Origin: Agromyces cerinus | GTDB taxonomy: Bacteria; Actinomycetota; Actinomycetes; Actinomycetales; Microbacteriaceae | DNA length: 64,000 bases | Reading direction: 5' to 3' | NCBI RefSeq assembly: GCF_016907835.1 | Contig: NZ_JAFBCT010000001.1 | Location: 2,976,001-3,040,000, forward strand | Part shown: piece by piece, positions 24,767 through 32,355 of the stretch | Position numbering within the stretch: the stretch's first letter is position 1 | How the letters are laid out: the number at the start of each line of letters is the position of its first letter | Notes under the pieces: model-generated | The model's database searches: none | Told to the model about the DNA's origin: nothing | Seen by the model: only the letters and a program-made list of their open reading frames with translations | Made by a program: the position numbers and the translations under genes

Positions 24767-26176
24767 ATGTCATACATCGACGAGGCGACAAACCGGCTGC
24801 GCCGGCCTGACTTCGAGCGCTGGATGGACCAGGTCTCGGGCACGGGCTATTGCGCGCAGCCGGTGCGTCTCGTCGGCTCTACTTCGACATTCGATTCACG
24901 GACTGGCGACCAGCTCGCTCACTACACCTCGTCCTCTGAGCCAGACGGCGTGACCTACGTCCGCTGCGGCAATCGTCGAGCCGCGCGGTGCCCGTCGTGC
25001 AGCTACGAGTACAAAGCCGACATGTGGCATCTCGTAGTTGCCGGTGCTGCAGGTGGCTCGAAGGGTGTCCCCGATTCTGTGGCGGAGCATCCGCTCGTCT
25101 TCGCCACCCTTACCGCGCCTTCGTTCGGCTCGGTGCACTCTGCACGAACGTCGAGTCGTGGTCTCGCTCGTTGCCGCCCACGCGCACATAAGCTCTGCCC
25201 GCACGGCCGACCGACCTGGTGCATGGCGACGCATGATCACGACTCCCCCGCAATCGGCGAGCCGCTCTGCATCGACTGTTACGACTACGAGTCGCACATC
25301 AGTTGGCAGTGGCACGCACCCGAACTGTGGCGTCGCTTCGTCATCCGACTGCGCCGCGAACTCGCCGCCTCGCTCGGCGTCAGCGAGACCGCGGCCCGGA
25401 AGCTCGTGCGTGTTCAATTCGCCAAGGTCGCCGAGTTCCAGCGGCGCGGTGCCGTGCACTTCCACGCGCTCATTCGACTCGATGGAGACGGCAACGAAGC
25501 CAATCCGTTCCCCGCGCCGCGCGTACCGACGACCGCGGCCGGCCTCGCGAACCTCATTCAAGTGGCAGCTGCAGCCGTCGATGTCATCGCCGATCCATTG
25601 CCCGGCGAGAGCGCATCCCGACGGCTCAAGTGGGGTCGACAGTGCGATGCGCGCCCGGTACACCGTCAGGTCGACACCGAGGATGGTCGGCTGACCGATC
25701 GCGCCGTCGCCGCTTACATCGCCAAGTATGCGACCAAGGCCACAGAGGATCTCGCTTCCACGAGCTCGGGAAGCTCTCGTCCCCACATCGCGACCATCCG
25801 CCAACTGGTTGCCGTTGCCGGCCGGGCTGCTGCGCTTGATGAAAACAGCAGCTACCGACTGCTCGGCCGCTGGGAATCCATGCTCGGCTTCCGCGGCCAC
25901 TTCTCCACGAAATCGCGCCGATACTCGACGACCCTCGGGCGACTGCGCTCAGCTCGGCGCGACTGGCAACGCAAGCAGAAGACCCCGCCTATCGCGCCCG
26001 ATCCGAACTTGGACGACAGCGAGGAGACGACCCTCATCATCAGTTCCTGGTCGTTCGTCGGCATGGGCTGGCTGTCCGCGGGTGATGCGGCACTCGCAGC
26101 CGAATCCGCGGCCGCAGCGCGTGAGTGGCGTCTGAACCGACGAACTGCAACGCAAACCAACAACGAAGAGAGGTGA
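24767..26176 (+). CDS. RepSA-type rolling-circle replication initiator
   Basis: 469 aa. Cys-rich N-terminal part (YVRCGNRRAARCPSCSYEYKAD; LCPHGRPTWC; CIDCYDYE) followed by the HUH metal site HFH (His231, His233) in FQRRGAVHFHALIRLD and a tyrosine region YIAKYATK (Tyr317/Tyr321) for DNA nicking. This order matches the RepSA initiators of pSAM2-like elements, which let the excised circle replicate. 1 nt after the preceding gene and 4 nt before xis, so part of one operon. Confidence 0.9.
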   Translation: MSYIDEATNRLRRPDFERWMDQVSGTGYCAQPVRLVGSTSTFDSRTGDQLAHYTSSSEPDGVTYVRCGNRRAARCPSCSYEYKADMWHLVVAGAAGGSKGVPDSVAEHPLVFATLTAPSFGSVHSARTSSRGLARCRPRAHKLCPHGRPTWCMATHDHDSPAIGEPLCIDCYDYESHISWQWHAPELWRRFVIRLRRELAASLGVSETAARKLVRVQFAKVAEFQRRGAVHFHALIRLDGDGNEANPFPAPRVPTTAAGLANLIQVAAAAVDVIADPLPGESASRRLKWGRQCDARPVHRQVDTEDGRLTDRAVAAYIAKYATKATEDLASTSSGSSRPHIATIRQLVAVAGRAAALDENSSYRLLGRWESMLGFRGHFSTKSRRYSTTLGRLRSARRDWQRKQKTPPIAPDPNLDDSEETTLIISSWSFVGMGWLSAGDAALAAESAAAAREWRLNRRTATQTNNEER

Positions 26177-26180
26177 AGAG

Positions 26181-26366
26181 ATGGAAAAGCTGATGCTGAC
26201 CCCCGAAGAGGTCGCTGACGCCCTCGGCATCGGTCGGTCGACGGTGTACGACCTGATGCGGCTCAATGCGATAACGAGCGTGAAGATCGGTCGTTCGCGG
26301 CGAGTCCCAGTGAGTGCAGTCCGCGAGTACGCCGAGCGACTGACGCAAGCGAGTCTGGTCCGATGA
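26181..26366 (+). CDS. xis: Excisionase (MerR/HTH_17 type)
   Basis: 61 aa. LMLTPEEVADALGIGRSTVYDLMRLNAITSVKIGRSRRVPVSAVREYAERL is the compact winged helix of AICE excisionases. It bends att DNA and directs the integrase to excision. GAAGAGGTGAAGAG upstream gives a ribosome site. Its stop overlaps the start of int by 4 nt, the usual coupling. Confidence 0.92.
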   Translation: MEKLMLTPEEVADALGIGRSTVYDLMRLNAITSVKIGRSRRVPVSAVREYAERLTQASLVR

Positions 26367-27544
26367 GCAAGCGCGCCAACGGCGAAGGCAGCGTCTATCA
26401 ACGCAAGGATGGCCGATGGGTTGGCTCGACATACGTCCTGCGACCAGATGGTGCTCGGCAGCGCAAGGAGGTCTATGGGCGCACGCGATCGGAGGTCAAC
26501 ACCAAGCTCCGCGAGCTGATCTCGAATACGGAACGCGGAGTACCGATGGCTGGGACTCCATGGACGGTGAGCACGTACTCCGAGCACTGGCTTACAAACG
26601 GAGTCAGCTCGCTGCGACCCGCTACACAGTCGAACTATGCCTGGGTGATCCGCAAGTACATCCTCCCGACGGTCGGCGACGTCCGCCTCGAACGCCTGAC
26701 GCCTGCGCACGTGCGGAAACTTCATGGCGCCGTGCAATCGACAGGTGTATCCGTGAGGACCACACAACTCACGCATGCAGTGCTGCGGTCGATGCTGGCC
26801 GAGGCGGTTCGTGAGGAGCTGATCGTACGAAACGTCGGCACGCTTGTACGACAGCCTCAGCTCGAGAGGTCTGAGCGTCAGGTGTGGTCGCCTGAGGAGA
26901 CCGCTCGATTCGGCTCAGCAGCGAAGCCGCACCGGCTCCATGTGCTGTTCGAACTCGCGTATTCAGTCGGCCTCCGCCGAGGCGAGCTCCTTGGGCTGCG
27001 CTGGTCGGATGTCGACCTGGATGGGAACATGATCCATGTCCGGCAGACGATGCAGAGACTCGGCGCGGGTCATGGTCGCGTCTTCGGGCCGCCCAAGACA
27101 GCTCGATCACGACGCAGCATTCCGATTCCTGCAGCGGCCGCGCGCTCGCTCCGACTGCACTGCATTGCCCAGGTAGCGGAACTAACCGGCGCGAACCGCG
27201 CGAACCCGCTCGACCTCGTCTTCACGACATCACTCGGTACGCCGATCGAGCCGAGCAACCTGCGGCGAGATTTCGAGGCCCTGATCGTGTCGGCCGGGGT
27301 ACCGAGGATTCGGTTCCATGATCTCCGCCACACCTGCGCATCCCTGCTGTTCGCAAAGGGAGTCCCTCCTCGAGTGGTCATGGATCTGCTCGGCCACTCG
27401 ACGCTGAGCATCACGACAGATCTCTACGCGCACGTGATGCCGACCGCTCTGGCCGAAGCGGCATCAGCGATGGACGACCTCCTGACGGAGGCCGCGGATA
27501 CCCTCACCTCGACAAGCGAAGGAGCGCAAGATGTCCAGCCCTGA
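26363..27544 (+). CDS. int: Tyrosine site-specific integrase
   Basis: 393 aa. N-terminal AP2-like/SAM-like arm- and core-binding domains (residues 1-160), then the catalytic domain: Arg205 in YSVGLRRGELLGLRW, His319-x-x-Arg322 in RFHDLRHTCASLL, His in LLGHSTLSITTDLY and nucleophile Tyr355. It recombines attP with the 3' end of tRNA-Arg(ACG), giving the 104-bp repeats seen at both ends. Located next to the right attachment site as expected. Confidence 0.95.
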   Translation: MSKRANGEGSVYQRKDGRWVGSTYVLRPDGARQRKEVYGRTRSEVNTKLRELISNTERGVPMAGTPWTVSTYSEHWLTNGVSSLRPATQSNYAWVIRKYILPTVGDVRLERLTPAHVRKLHGAVQSTGVSVRTTQLTHAVLRSMLAEAVREELIVRNVGTLVRQPQLERSERQVWSPEETARFGSAAKPHRLHVLFELAYSVGLRRGELLGLRWSDVDLDGNMIHVRQTMQRLGAGHGRVFGPPKTARSRRSIPIPAAAARSLRLHCIAQVAELTGANRANPLDLVFTTSLGTPIEPSNLRRDFEALIVSAGVPRIRFHDLRHTCASLLFAKGVPPRVVMDLLGHSTLSITTDLYAHVMPTALAEAASAMDDLLTEAADTLTSTSEGAQDVQP

Positions 27545-28034
27545 ATCTGGAACCGGTTGTGTGATCGTGAGACTCGAGGGGAAGGCTGCGTCGAATCCAG
27601 CCCTCGGCGAACGGGTCGCCGTCTCGCATACGCCCGATCACTCGGCGCGCATCGATAGTTTCGGCACGGTCGTCGGGGCGTTCTCACTCAATGATCTCGA
27701 ACCGTCGAGTTCGTTCGATCCCTCCGAGCATGCGGAGCTCATCGCGGCCGACTTCGATTCCAGGCGAGCTGGCCCGATCGTCGAGATCTCGTTCGACGGT
27801 TTCGGCACGGTCGCACTCAAGATGTTCTGGTCGGCAGCGACCATCGTCATGTTCGCGCTGCAGCCACTCCGCCTCTCGCTGCGCCTGCAGGATCCGACCC
27901 TTGATGCCGACGGCAACCTGGTGATGCTCCTCAGCCGGTTCGACCGGACACCGGTAGATGCTGCGACCGTACGGAACCAGCTCCTCGAGACAGGCTTCCA
28001 AGTGGGTGAGGTCGACACTCCACCGCCCTGGTAG
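27531..28034 (+). CDS. Unknown protein between int and attR
   Basis: 167 aa, overlapping the end of int by 14 nt; GAAGGAGCGCAAG before the ATG is a good ribosome site. No transmembrane segment clear enough to call, although FWSAATIVMFALQPLRLSLRL is hydrophobic. Beta-rich, no known motif. It ends only 124 nt from the right attachment repeat, so it is transcribed with int and may be an accessory gene picked up at the element end. Confidence 0.55.
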   Translation: MSSPESGTGCVIVRLEGKAASNPALGERVAVSHTPDHSARIDSFGTVVGAFSLNDLEPSSSFDPSEHAELIAADFDSRRAGPIVEISFDGFGTVALKMFWSAATIVMFALQPLRLSLRLQDPTLDADGNLVMLLSRFDRTPVDAATVRNQLLETGFQVGEVDTPPPW

Positions 28035-28040
28035 CTCACC

Positions 28041-28122
28041 GTTGCTGTCACGGTTGCTGTCAGCAGTCTCGGTGAATCGTCCAACGGCCCGTTGGACTAA
28101 ATCGTCCAGCAACGTGCTGGAC
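28041..28122. repeat. Clustered repeats next to attR, candidate Int/Xis arm sites
   Basis: GTTGCTGTCA occurs twice 12 bp apart (28041-28050, 28053-28062), followed by two perfect inverted repeats with related ends: GTCCAACGG-C-CCGTTGGAC (28079-28097) and GTCCAGCA-ACG-TGCTGGAC (28104-28122). The first 130 bases inside attL hold similar words (GTTGCTGGCAG, GTTACTGTCA, GGTCCACG). Such paired arms are where tyrosine integrases and excisionases bind. Confidence 0.6.
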
Positions 28123-28157
28123 AATTGACGAGAGGAAGAAACCCCGATGAACCGCCA

Positions 28158-28261
28158 GAAAACAAGAACGGCCCGCTTTCGCGAGCCGTTCTCTTACTGT
28201 CTCAACCAGTGTGCGCCCGGAGGGATTCGAACCCCCAACCTTCTGATCCGTAGTCAGATGC
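28158..28261. repeat. attR: right copy of the 104-bp direct repeat
   Basis: Identical to 15264-15367. It supplies the 3' 50 nt and terminator of the functional tRNA-Arg gene. Core sites of tRNA-targeting integrases are usually shorter, so the long identity suggests a closely matched donor or recent entry. Confidence 0.95.
28165..28192 (-). terminator. Terminator of tRNA-Arg(ACG)
   Basis: On the minus strand AGAACGGC...GCCGTTCT forms a stem with a GAAA tetraloop and a following TGTTTTC. The same hairpin is present in attL (15271-15298), so the element carries it. Confidence 0.8.
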
Positions 28262-28284
28262 TCTATCCGTTGAGCTACGGGCGC
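28212..28284 (-). tRNA. tRNA-Arg(ACG)
   Basis: 73 nt, CCA not encoded. Acceptor GCGCCCG/CGGGCGC with discriminator A, D arm GCTC...GAGC, anticodon stem TCTGA/TCAGA around loop CTACGGA (anticodon ACG), T arm GGGGG-TTCGAAT-CCCTC. A34 is the substrate of TadA (5841-6308). Integration target of the element. Confidence 0.97.
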
Positions 28285-28434
28285 AGTCATGTCGCCTGCG
28301 CTTCCTTCGCGATCAGGCAACCACGTAACTCTAACGCACCCGCTCGGATCTCGCCAATCGAGCGCCGCCGCGACTCCGAGCGCCCCGCCTCGACCGACCC
28401 GGCGCCGCCTTCGCGACGGAACGACCGGCGCAGC

Positions 28435-28833
28435 TCAGCCGTCGGCGTGCTCGGGACGCAGCGCGTCGAGCGCCGTGAGCTGGCGGCGGTTCGCGACCTG
28501 GCGGTACGAGGTCTCGATGAGCTCGGCCAGAAGCCGCCAGTCGGTGTCGGGCCGATCGAGGTCGACGCCGACCCAGCGGTCGCGGTCGTAGTAGGGCGGG
28601 CCGAAGAACCGCCCGTCTTGCACGAGCGCGTGATGCTCGTCGGGGTCGGTCTTCAGCACGATCGAGAGCGGGCGCTCCATCGAGGCGCTCACGTGCACGA
28701 AGATCGGTTTCGCCGCGCGGAACGTCGGCCGGCCCCACGCCTCGACCTCGACCGCTTCGGGCAGCGCGAGGCACACGGCGCGCACGCGCTCGACGAGCGG
28801 ATGCCGCGGGTCGACGACTCGGGGGTGCTCCAC
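28435..28833 (-). CDS. MmcQ/YjbR family protein
   Basis: 132 aa. VRAVCLALPEAVEVEAWGRPTFRAAKPIFVHVS and FFGPPYYDRDRWVGVDLDRP are typical of the MmcQ/YjbR (DUF419) fold, often called DNA-binding, function unknown. GTG start at 28833 is preceded by TACCGT at 6 nt, the leaderless pattern; no ribosome site. It lies outside the element, on the chromosomal side. Confidence 0.85.
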   Translation of the reverse strand: MEHPRVVDPRHPLVERVRAVCLALPEAVEVEAWGRPTFRAAKPIFVHVSASMERPLSIVLKTDPDEHHALVQDGRFFGPPYYDRDRWVGVDLDRPDTDWRLLAELIETSYRQVANRRQLTALDALRPEHADG

Positions 28834-28888
28834 GAGCCCACGGTACGCCGCACCGGCGACACCGCGCGAGCCGCGGCATCCGCTGCCG

Positions 28889-29854
28889 TCAGCCCTTGAC
28901 CGCTCCCCCGAGCCCCGCCGACCGCAGGAAGACCCCCTGGAAGAGGAGGAACAGCACGACCGGGATGAGCGTCGAGATCGCGAGCGCCGCGAGGAACACG
29001 TCGAGCTCGATCGATCCCTGCACGGCGGGCAGACGCACCGAGAGCGGCTGCACGGCGGGGTCCGGCAGCACGAGCATCGGCCAGAGGAAGTCCTTCCACG
29101 CGGCGATGATCGCGAACACCGACACGACGCCGAGGATGGGCTTCGACATCGGCAGCACGATCGACCAGAAGAGGCGGAACGGGCCCGCCCCATCGGTCTT
29201 CGCCGCCTCGAACACCTCACGCGGCAGCGCGTCGAAGAAGCGCTTCACGAGCAGGATGTTGAAGGCGTTCGCCGCCGCCGGCAGCCACACCGCGAGGTAG
29301 TTGTTGAGCAGCGACACCTCGCCGAGCAGCGGCGGGTTCACGATCGTGAGGTACAGCGGCACGAGCAGCACGACGGCCGGGATGAAGAGCGTGACGAGGA
29401 TCGCGCCGTTCAGGATCGGCGCGTACCGCGGCCGCAGCACCGACAGCGCGAAGCCCGCGGTCGTCGCCACGAGCAGCTGGAAGAACCAGGAGCCGGCGGC
29501 GATCACGATCGTGTTCCAGAAGAACTGGTCGATGTGCACCTCGACCCACGCCGACTGCAGGTTCTGCCAGTCGATGCCGTTCGGCCAGAGCGCGAGCGGT
29601 TGGCGCAGCGTGTCCTGCGTCGGCGTCACCGCGGACTTCGCGAGCCAGAGCAGCGGGCCGAGGCCGGCGACGACGAGGCCGACGAAGAGCGCGAAGTGCA
29701 CACCGCCCATGCCGAGCCTGACCCCGCGCTTCTTGCCGTCGAAGTCCGAGACGATGCCGCGGTCGCGCGATTCGTCGTCGAAGCGCTTCGCCTTTCGAGA
29801 CGTCAGCGAGAGCCGGGGCAGCCGGATGTCCCGTGCGGTCGGGGTGGTCGTCAT
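28889..29854 (-). CDS. CUT1 ABC sugar permease (MalG-like)
   Basis: 321 aa, six membrane helices after a basic cytoplasmic N-terminus of about 55 residues. The EAA loop that docks the ATPase is EVFEAAKTDGAGPFRLFWSIVLPMSKP. Second permease of the alpha-glucoside uptake operon; its ATG overlaps the stop of the first permease gene (ATGA). No ATP-binding subunit gene is in the operon, so a shared MsmK/MalK-type ATPase encoded elsewhere must energise it. Confidence 0.92.
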   Translation of the reverse strand: MTTTPTARDIRLPRLSLTSRKAKRFDDESRDRGIVSDFDGKKRGVRLGMGGVHFALFVGLVVAGLGPLLWLAKSAVTPTQDTLRQPLALWPNGIDWQNLQSAWVEVHIDQFFWNTIVIAAGSWFFQLLVATTAGFALSVLRPRYAPILNGAILVTLFIPAVVLLVPLYLTIVNPPLLGEVSLLNNYLAVWLPAAANAFNILLVKRFFDALPREVFEAAKTDGAGPFRLFWSIVLPMSKPILGVVSVFAIIAAWKDFLWPMLVLPDPAVQPLSVRLPAVQGSIELDVFLAALAISTLIPVVLFLLFQGVFLRSAGLGGAVKG

Positions 29855-30831
29855 GAGGTGCTCCAGCGGTTCGTGAGCTTGAAGTAGAGCCAGCTGAGCA
29901 GTGCGAGCACGACCGCGAGCATCACGCTGAGGGCCGTCGCCTCGCCGTAGTCGCCGCCGAGGCTGTTCTGGAAGGCGTAGCGGTAGATGAGGAGCAGGAT
30001 CGTCACGGTCGCGTTGTTCGGCCCCCCGCCGGTGAAGAGGTAGGGCTCGAGGAACACCTGCGCGGTCGCGATGACCTGCAGGATCAGCATGATGAACAGG
30101 ATGCCGCGGAGCTGCGGCAGCGTGACGTGCCAGATCTTGTTCCAGATCGAGGCGCCGTCGACCTCCGCCGCGTCGTAGAGCTCCGGCGGCACGGCGAGCA
30201 GGGCGGCGAGGTAGATGATGATCGAGCCGCCGGCTGCGGCCCAGGTCGCCTCGAGCACGAGCGAGGGCATCGCCGTCGCGGATGACTGCAGCCACGGCTG
30301 TGCCGGGATGCCGAACCAGCCGAGGATCGTGTTGAAGAGCCCGGTCGGGCTCGCGTCGTAGAAGACCTTCCAGAGCAGCACCGCGACGACCGGCGGCACG
30401 ACGACCGGCAGGTACGCGAGTGCGCTGTAGAAGCCCTTGCCGCGCCGCACCTCGCTCATCAGCACGGCGACGAGGATCGGCAGCGGGAACCCGAAGAGCA
30501 GCGCCAGCACGGCGAAGTACAGCGTGTTGAGGATCGCGGTGCCGAGCAGCGGGTCGCTCAGCACGGCGGCGAAGTTGTCGAGGCCGACCCAGGTGGGCGG
30601 GTCGAGGAGGTTCGTCTGCTGGAAGCTCATGACGATCGACTGCACGATCGGCGACCAGCTGAAGATCGCGAAGACGATGAGCATCGGCGCGAGGAAGGCG
30701 AGGGTCGAGAGGCCGCCGCCCTGCACCCAGGTGCGGAGGTTCCGCGTGCGCCTGCGCGGTGCGGGGGTCGAGGGCGGGGCGGGCTCGCCTGCGGACGGGG
30801 CCGCGGCGGGCGGTTTCGCGGTGAGGGTCAT
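29851..30831 (-). CDS. CUT1 ABC sugar permease (MalF-like)
   Basis: 326 aa. Pro/Ala-rich cytoplasmic N-terminus, then six helices beginning GGGLSTLAFLAPMLIVFAIFSW. EAA loop ELYDAAEVDGASIWNKIWHVTLPQLRG. The gene starts 85 nt after the binding-protein gene; a 22-bp-stem hairpin lies in that gap and probably lowers permease expression relative to the binding protein. Confidence 0.92.
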   Translation of the reverse strand: MTLTAKPPAAAPSAGEPAPPSTPAPRRRTRNLRTWVQGGGLSTLAFLAPMLIVFAIFSWSPIVQSIVMSFQQTNLLDPPTWVGLDNFAAVLSDPLLGTAILNTLYFAVLALLFGFPLPILVAVLMSEVRRGKGFYSALAYLPVVVPPVVAVLLWKVFYDASPTGLFNTILGWFGIPAQPWLQSSATAMPSLVLEATWAAAGGSIIIYLAALLAVPPELYDAAEVDGASIWNKIWHVTLPQLRGILFIMLILQVIATAQVFLEPYLFTGGGPNNATVTILLLIYRYAFQNSLGGDYGEATALSVMLAVVLALLSWLYFKLTNRWSTS

Positions 30832-30853
30832 CTGGGTCCTTCGTGCTCGGGGA

Positions 30854-30910
30854 GAGCGGATGCCGCGGCGCGGGCGGTTCGGGGGAAGGCCCGCGCCGCG
30901 GCATCCGCTC
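30854..30910 (-). promoter_or_regulatory. Intercistronic hairpin with 22-bp perfect stem
   Basis: Arms 30854-30875 (GAGCGGATGCC...) and 30889-30910 are perfectly complementary around a 13-nt loop. It sits between the binding protein and first permease genes, where such stems commonly protect the upstream mRNA and cause partial termination. The arms are built from the host's GGATGCCGCGG/CCGCGGCATCC word. Confidence 0.8.
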
Positions 30911-30916
30911 AGTGCG

Positions 30917-32275
30917 CTACTCGTCGAGCAGCGCCTGCGCCTCGGCGTCGGCCTGCTCGAGCAGGGCGTCGATGTCGGCGTTCTGATCGGTGAGCACGGC
31001 CTGCACCACCGGGTCGAGCAGGGCGTAGATCTCCTGCGTCTTGCCCTTCGGCTCGCCCACCGGCGTCTGCTCCCAGATGCCGTCGATGAACGGGGTCATC
31101 TGGTCGCGCGGCACGTTGATGTAGGGCTCGATCCAGACGAGCGACTGCTCGTAGGCCTCGCGGTTCAGCACCGGGAGGAGGGGCGTGCCGACGGCCTGGT
31201 CGCTCTCGGCGAGCGTCTTCGCGTCGAGCACGGCCGCATCCTCGTCGAGGAGCTTCTGCATGTAGAACCAGTCGATCCAGGTGATCGCCGCGGCCTTCGT
31301 CTCGTCGTCGACCGTGGGGCTCACGACGGCGATGTCGCCGCCGCCGAGGGTGCCGCCGTCGTTCTCGATGGGGATGACCGTCAGTCCGTAGTCATCGGGG
31401 GTCAGCGAGAAGTCGCGCACGAGCGCCGTGTAGATGTCGGAGCCGGTCGTGTACATGCCGATGTTGCCGGCCGCGAACTCCTGGTTGATGCTGCCCCAGT
31501 CGAGCAGGAAGTTCGACCCGAGCGAGTCGTCCTCCCACCGCAGTTCCTTCAGGAACTCGAGCGACGCCTTCGTGCCGTCGTTCGCGATCGTCGACGTGTA
31601 GGTGCCGTCGCCGTTGTCGGTCTGCGTGCTGCCGCCGCGAGCGACGGTGGCCGCGGTCAACTGCCAGCCGCCCGTGTTGTTCTGGGTCATCTGCATGTAG
31701 CCGGCCTTGCCGGTCTCGTCGGCGATGACCTTCGCGTCCTCGCGCACCTCGTCCCACGTGGTGGGCGGGCTGTCGGGGTCGAGCCCGGCCTGCTCGAACA
31801 GGGTGCGGTTGTAGTGCAGGCCCATGGCGTACGCCTGGCGCGGGAACCCGAAGATGCGGCCGTCGGCGTCGGTGACGCCGTCGAGGATCACGGGGTTGAA
31901 GCTGTCGGTGTAGCCGAGCTCCTCGATCTCGTCGGTCACGTCCATGAGCTGGCCGTTCTCGAGCAGGGTCTTCGAGTCGGTGAAGGGCACGGTGAAGACG
32001 TCGGGCAGGCTGCCGCCGGCGAGCTGCACGGCGAACGTCGGGCCCTCCCACTCGTACTCGACGCCGATGATGTCGATGTCGGGGTTCGCCTTCTCGAACT
32101 GCTTCTCCTGTGCGTCGAACGCCTCGTACGCCGCGGCGTCGGCCCCTGGCGGGAACGTCGCGACCCGCAGCTCGGTCTTGCCGCTCTCGCTGCCTCCCGA
32201 GCTGCAGGCGGCGAGGGCGCCGACCATCGCGAACGCGGCGATGCCGGCGATCACGACCTTGCGTGGTGACTTCAT
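30917..32275 (-). CDS. Sugar-binding lipoprotein of CUT1 ABC transporter
   Basis: 452 aa. Signal peptide with lipobox VGALAAC (Cys about 24) followed by SSGGSES. The mature part is a cluster B binding protein (ELRVATFPPGADAAAYEAFDAQEKQFEKANPDIDIIGVEYEW; GGSLPDVFTVPFTD). Next to a GH13 alpha-glucosidase and a LacI gene, so malto-oligosaccharides, isomalto-oligosaccharides or similar alpha-glucosides are the likely ligands; exact sugar not determinable here. Confidence 0.9.
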   Translation of the reverse strand: MKSPRKVVIAGIAAFAMVGALAACSSGGSESGKTELRVATFPPGADAAAYEAFDAQEKQFEKANPDIDIIGVEYEWEGPTFAVQLAGGSLPDVFTVPFTDSKTLLENGQLMDVTDEIEELGYTDSFNPVILDGVTDADGRIFGFPRQAYAMGLHYNRTLFEQAGLDPDSPPTTWDEVREDAKVIADETGKAGYMQMTQNNTGGWQLTAATVARGGSTQTDNGDGTYTSTIANDGTKASLEFLKELRWEDDSLGSNFLLDWGSINQEFAAGNIGMYTTGSDIYTALVRDFSLTPDDYGLTVIPIENDGGTLGGGDIAVVSPTVDDETKAAAITWIDWFYMQKLLDEDAAVLDAKTLAESDQAVGTPLLPVLNREAYEQSLVWIEPYINVPRDQMTPFIDGIWEQTPVGEPKGKTQEIYALLDPVVQAVLTDQNADIDALLEQADAEAQALLDE

Positions 32276-32355
32276 TGTCCAGTCCTTTCGGTGCTGTGTT
32301 CAGGTGTGATTGCTGGATGCGTGCCGCGGCATGGCGCTCGCCGCGGCCTCGACGG

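Larger units (their letters stand above)
15264..28261 (+). mobile_element. Integrative and conjugative element (AICE) in tRNA-Arg(ACG), about 12.9 kb
   Basis: Two perfect 104-bp direct repeats flank a block that carries its own replication initiator, FtsK-type DNA translocase, excisionase and tyrosine integrase, with int next to the right attachment site as in pSAM2. Integration regenerates the tRNA at the right end using the element's own copy of the 3' part. The cargo half has visibly lower GC and different codon use than the host; the backbone is intermediate. The host heptamer GGATGCC is almost absent inside. There is no relaxase: AICEs move double-stranded DNA with the FtsK-like protein. 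Confidence 0.93.

Noticed and set aside
15510..28034. HsdR or other translocase for a classical type I system
   Set aside because: No helicase motifs (Walker A with DEAD/DEAH) in any frame; the only ATPases are FtsK-like and the AAA protein, neither an HsdR.
28060..28320. Minus-strand ORF with the phrase APVAQRIEHLTTDQKVGGSNPSG
   Set aside because: This is the well-known spurious translation of a tRNA gene (tRNA-Arg at 28212-28284); the similar ORF at 15193-15441 is the same artefact from the tRNA remnant.
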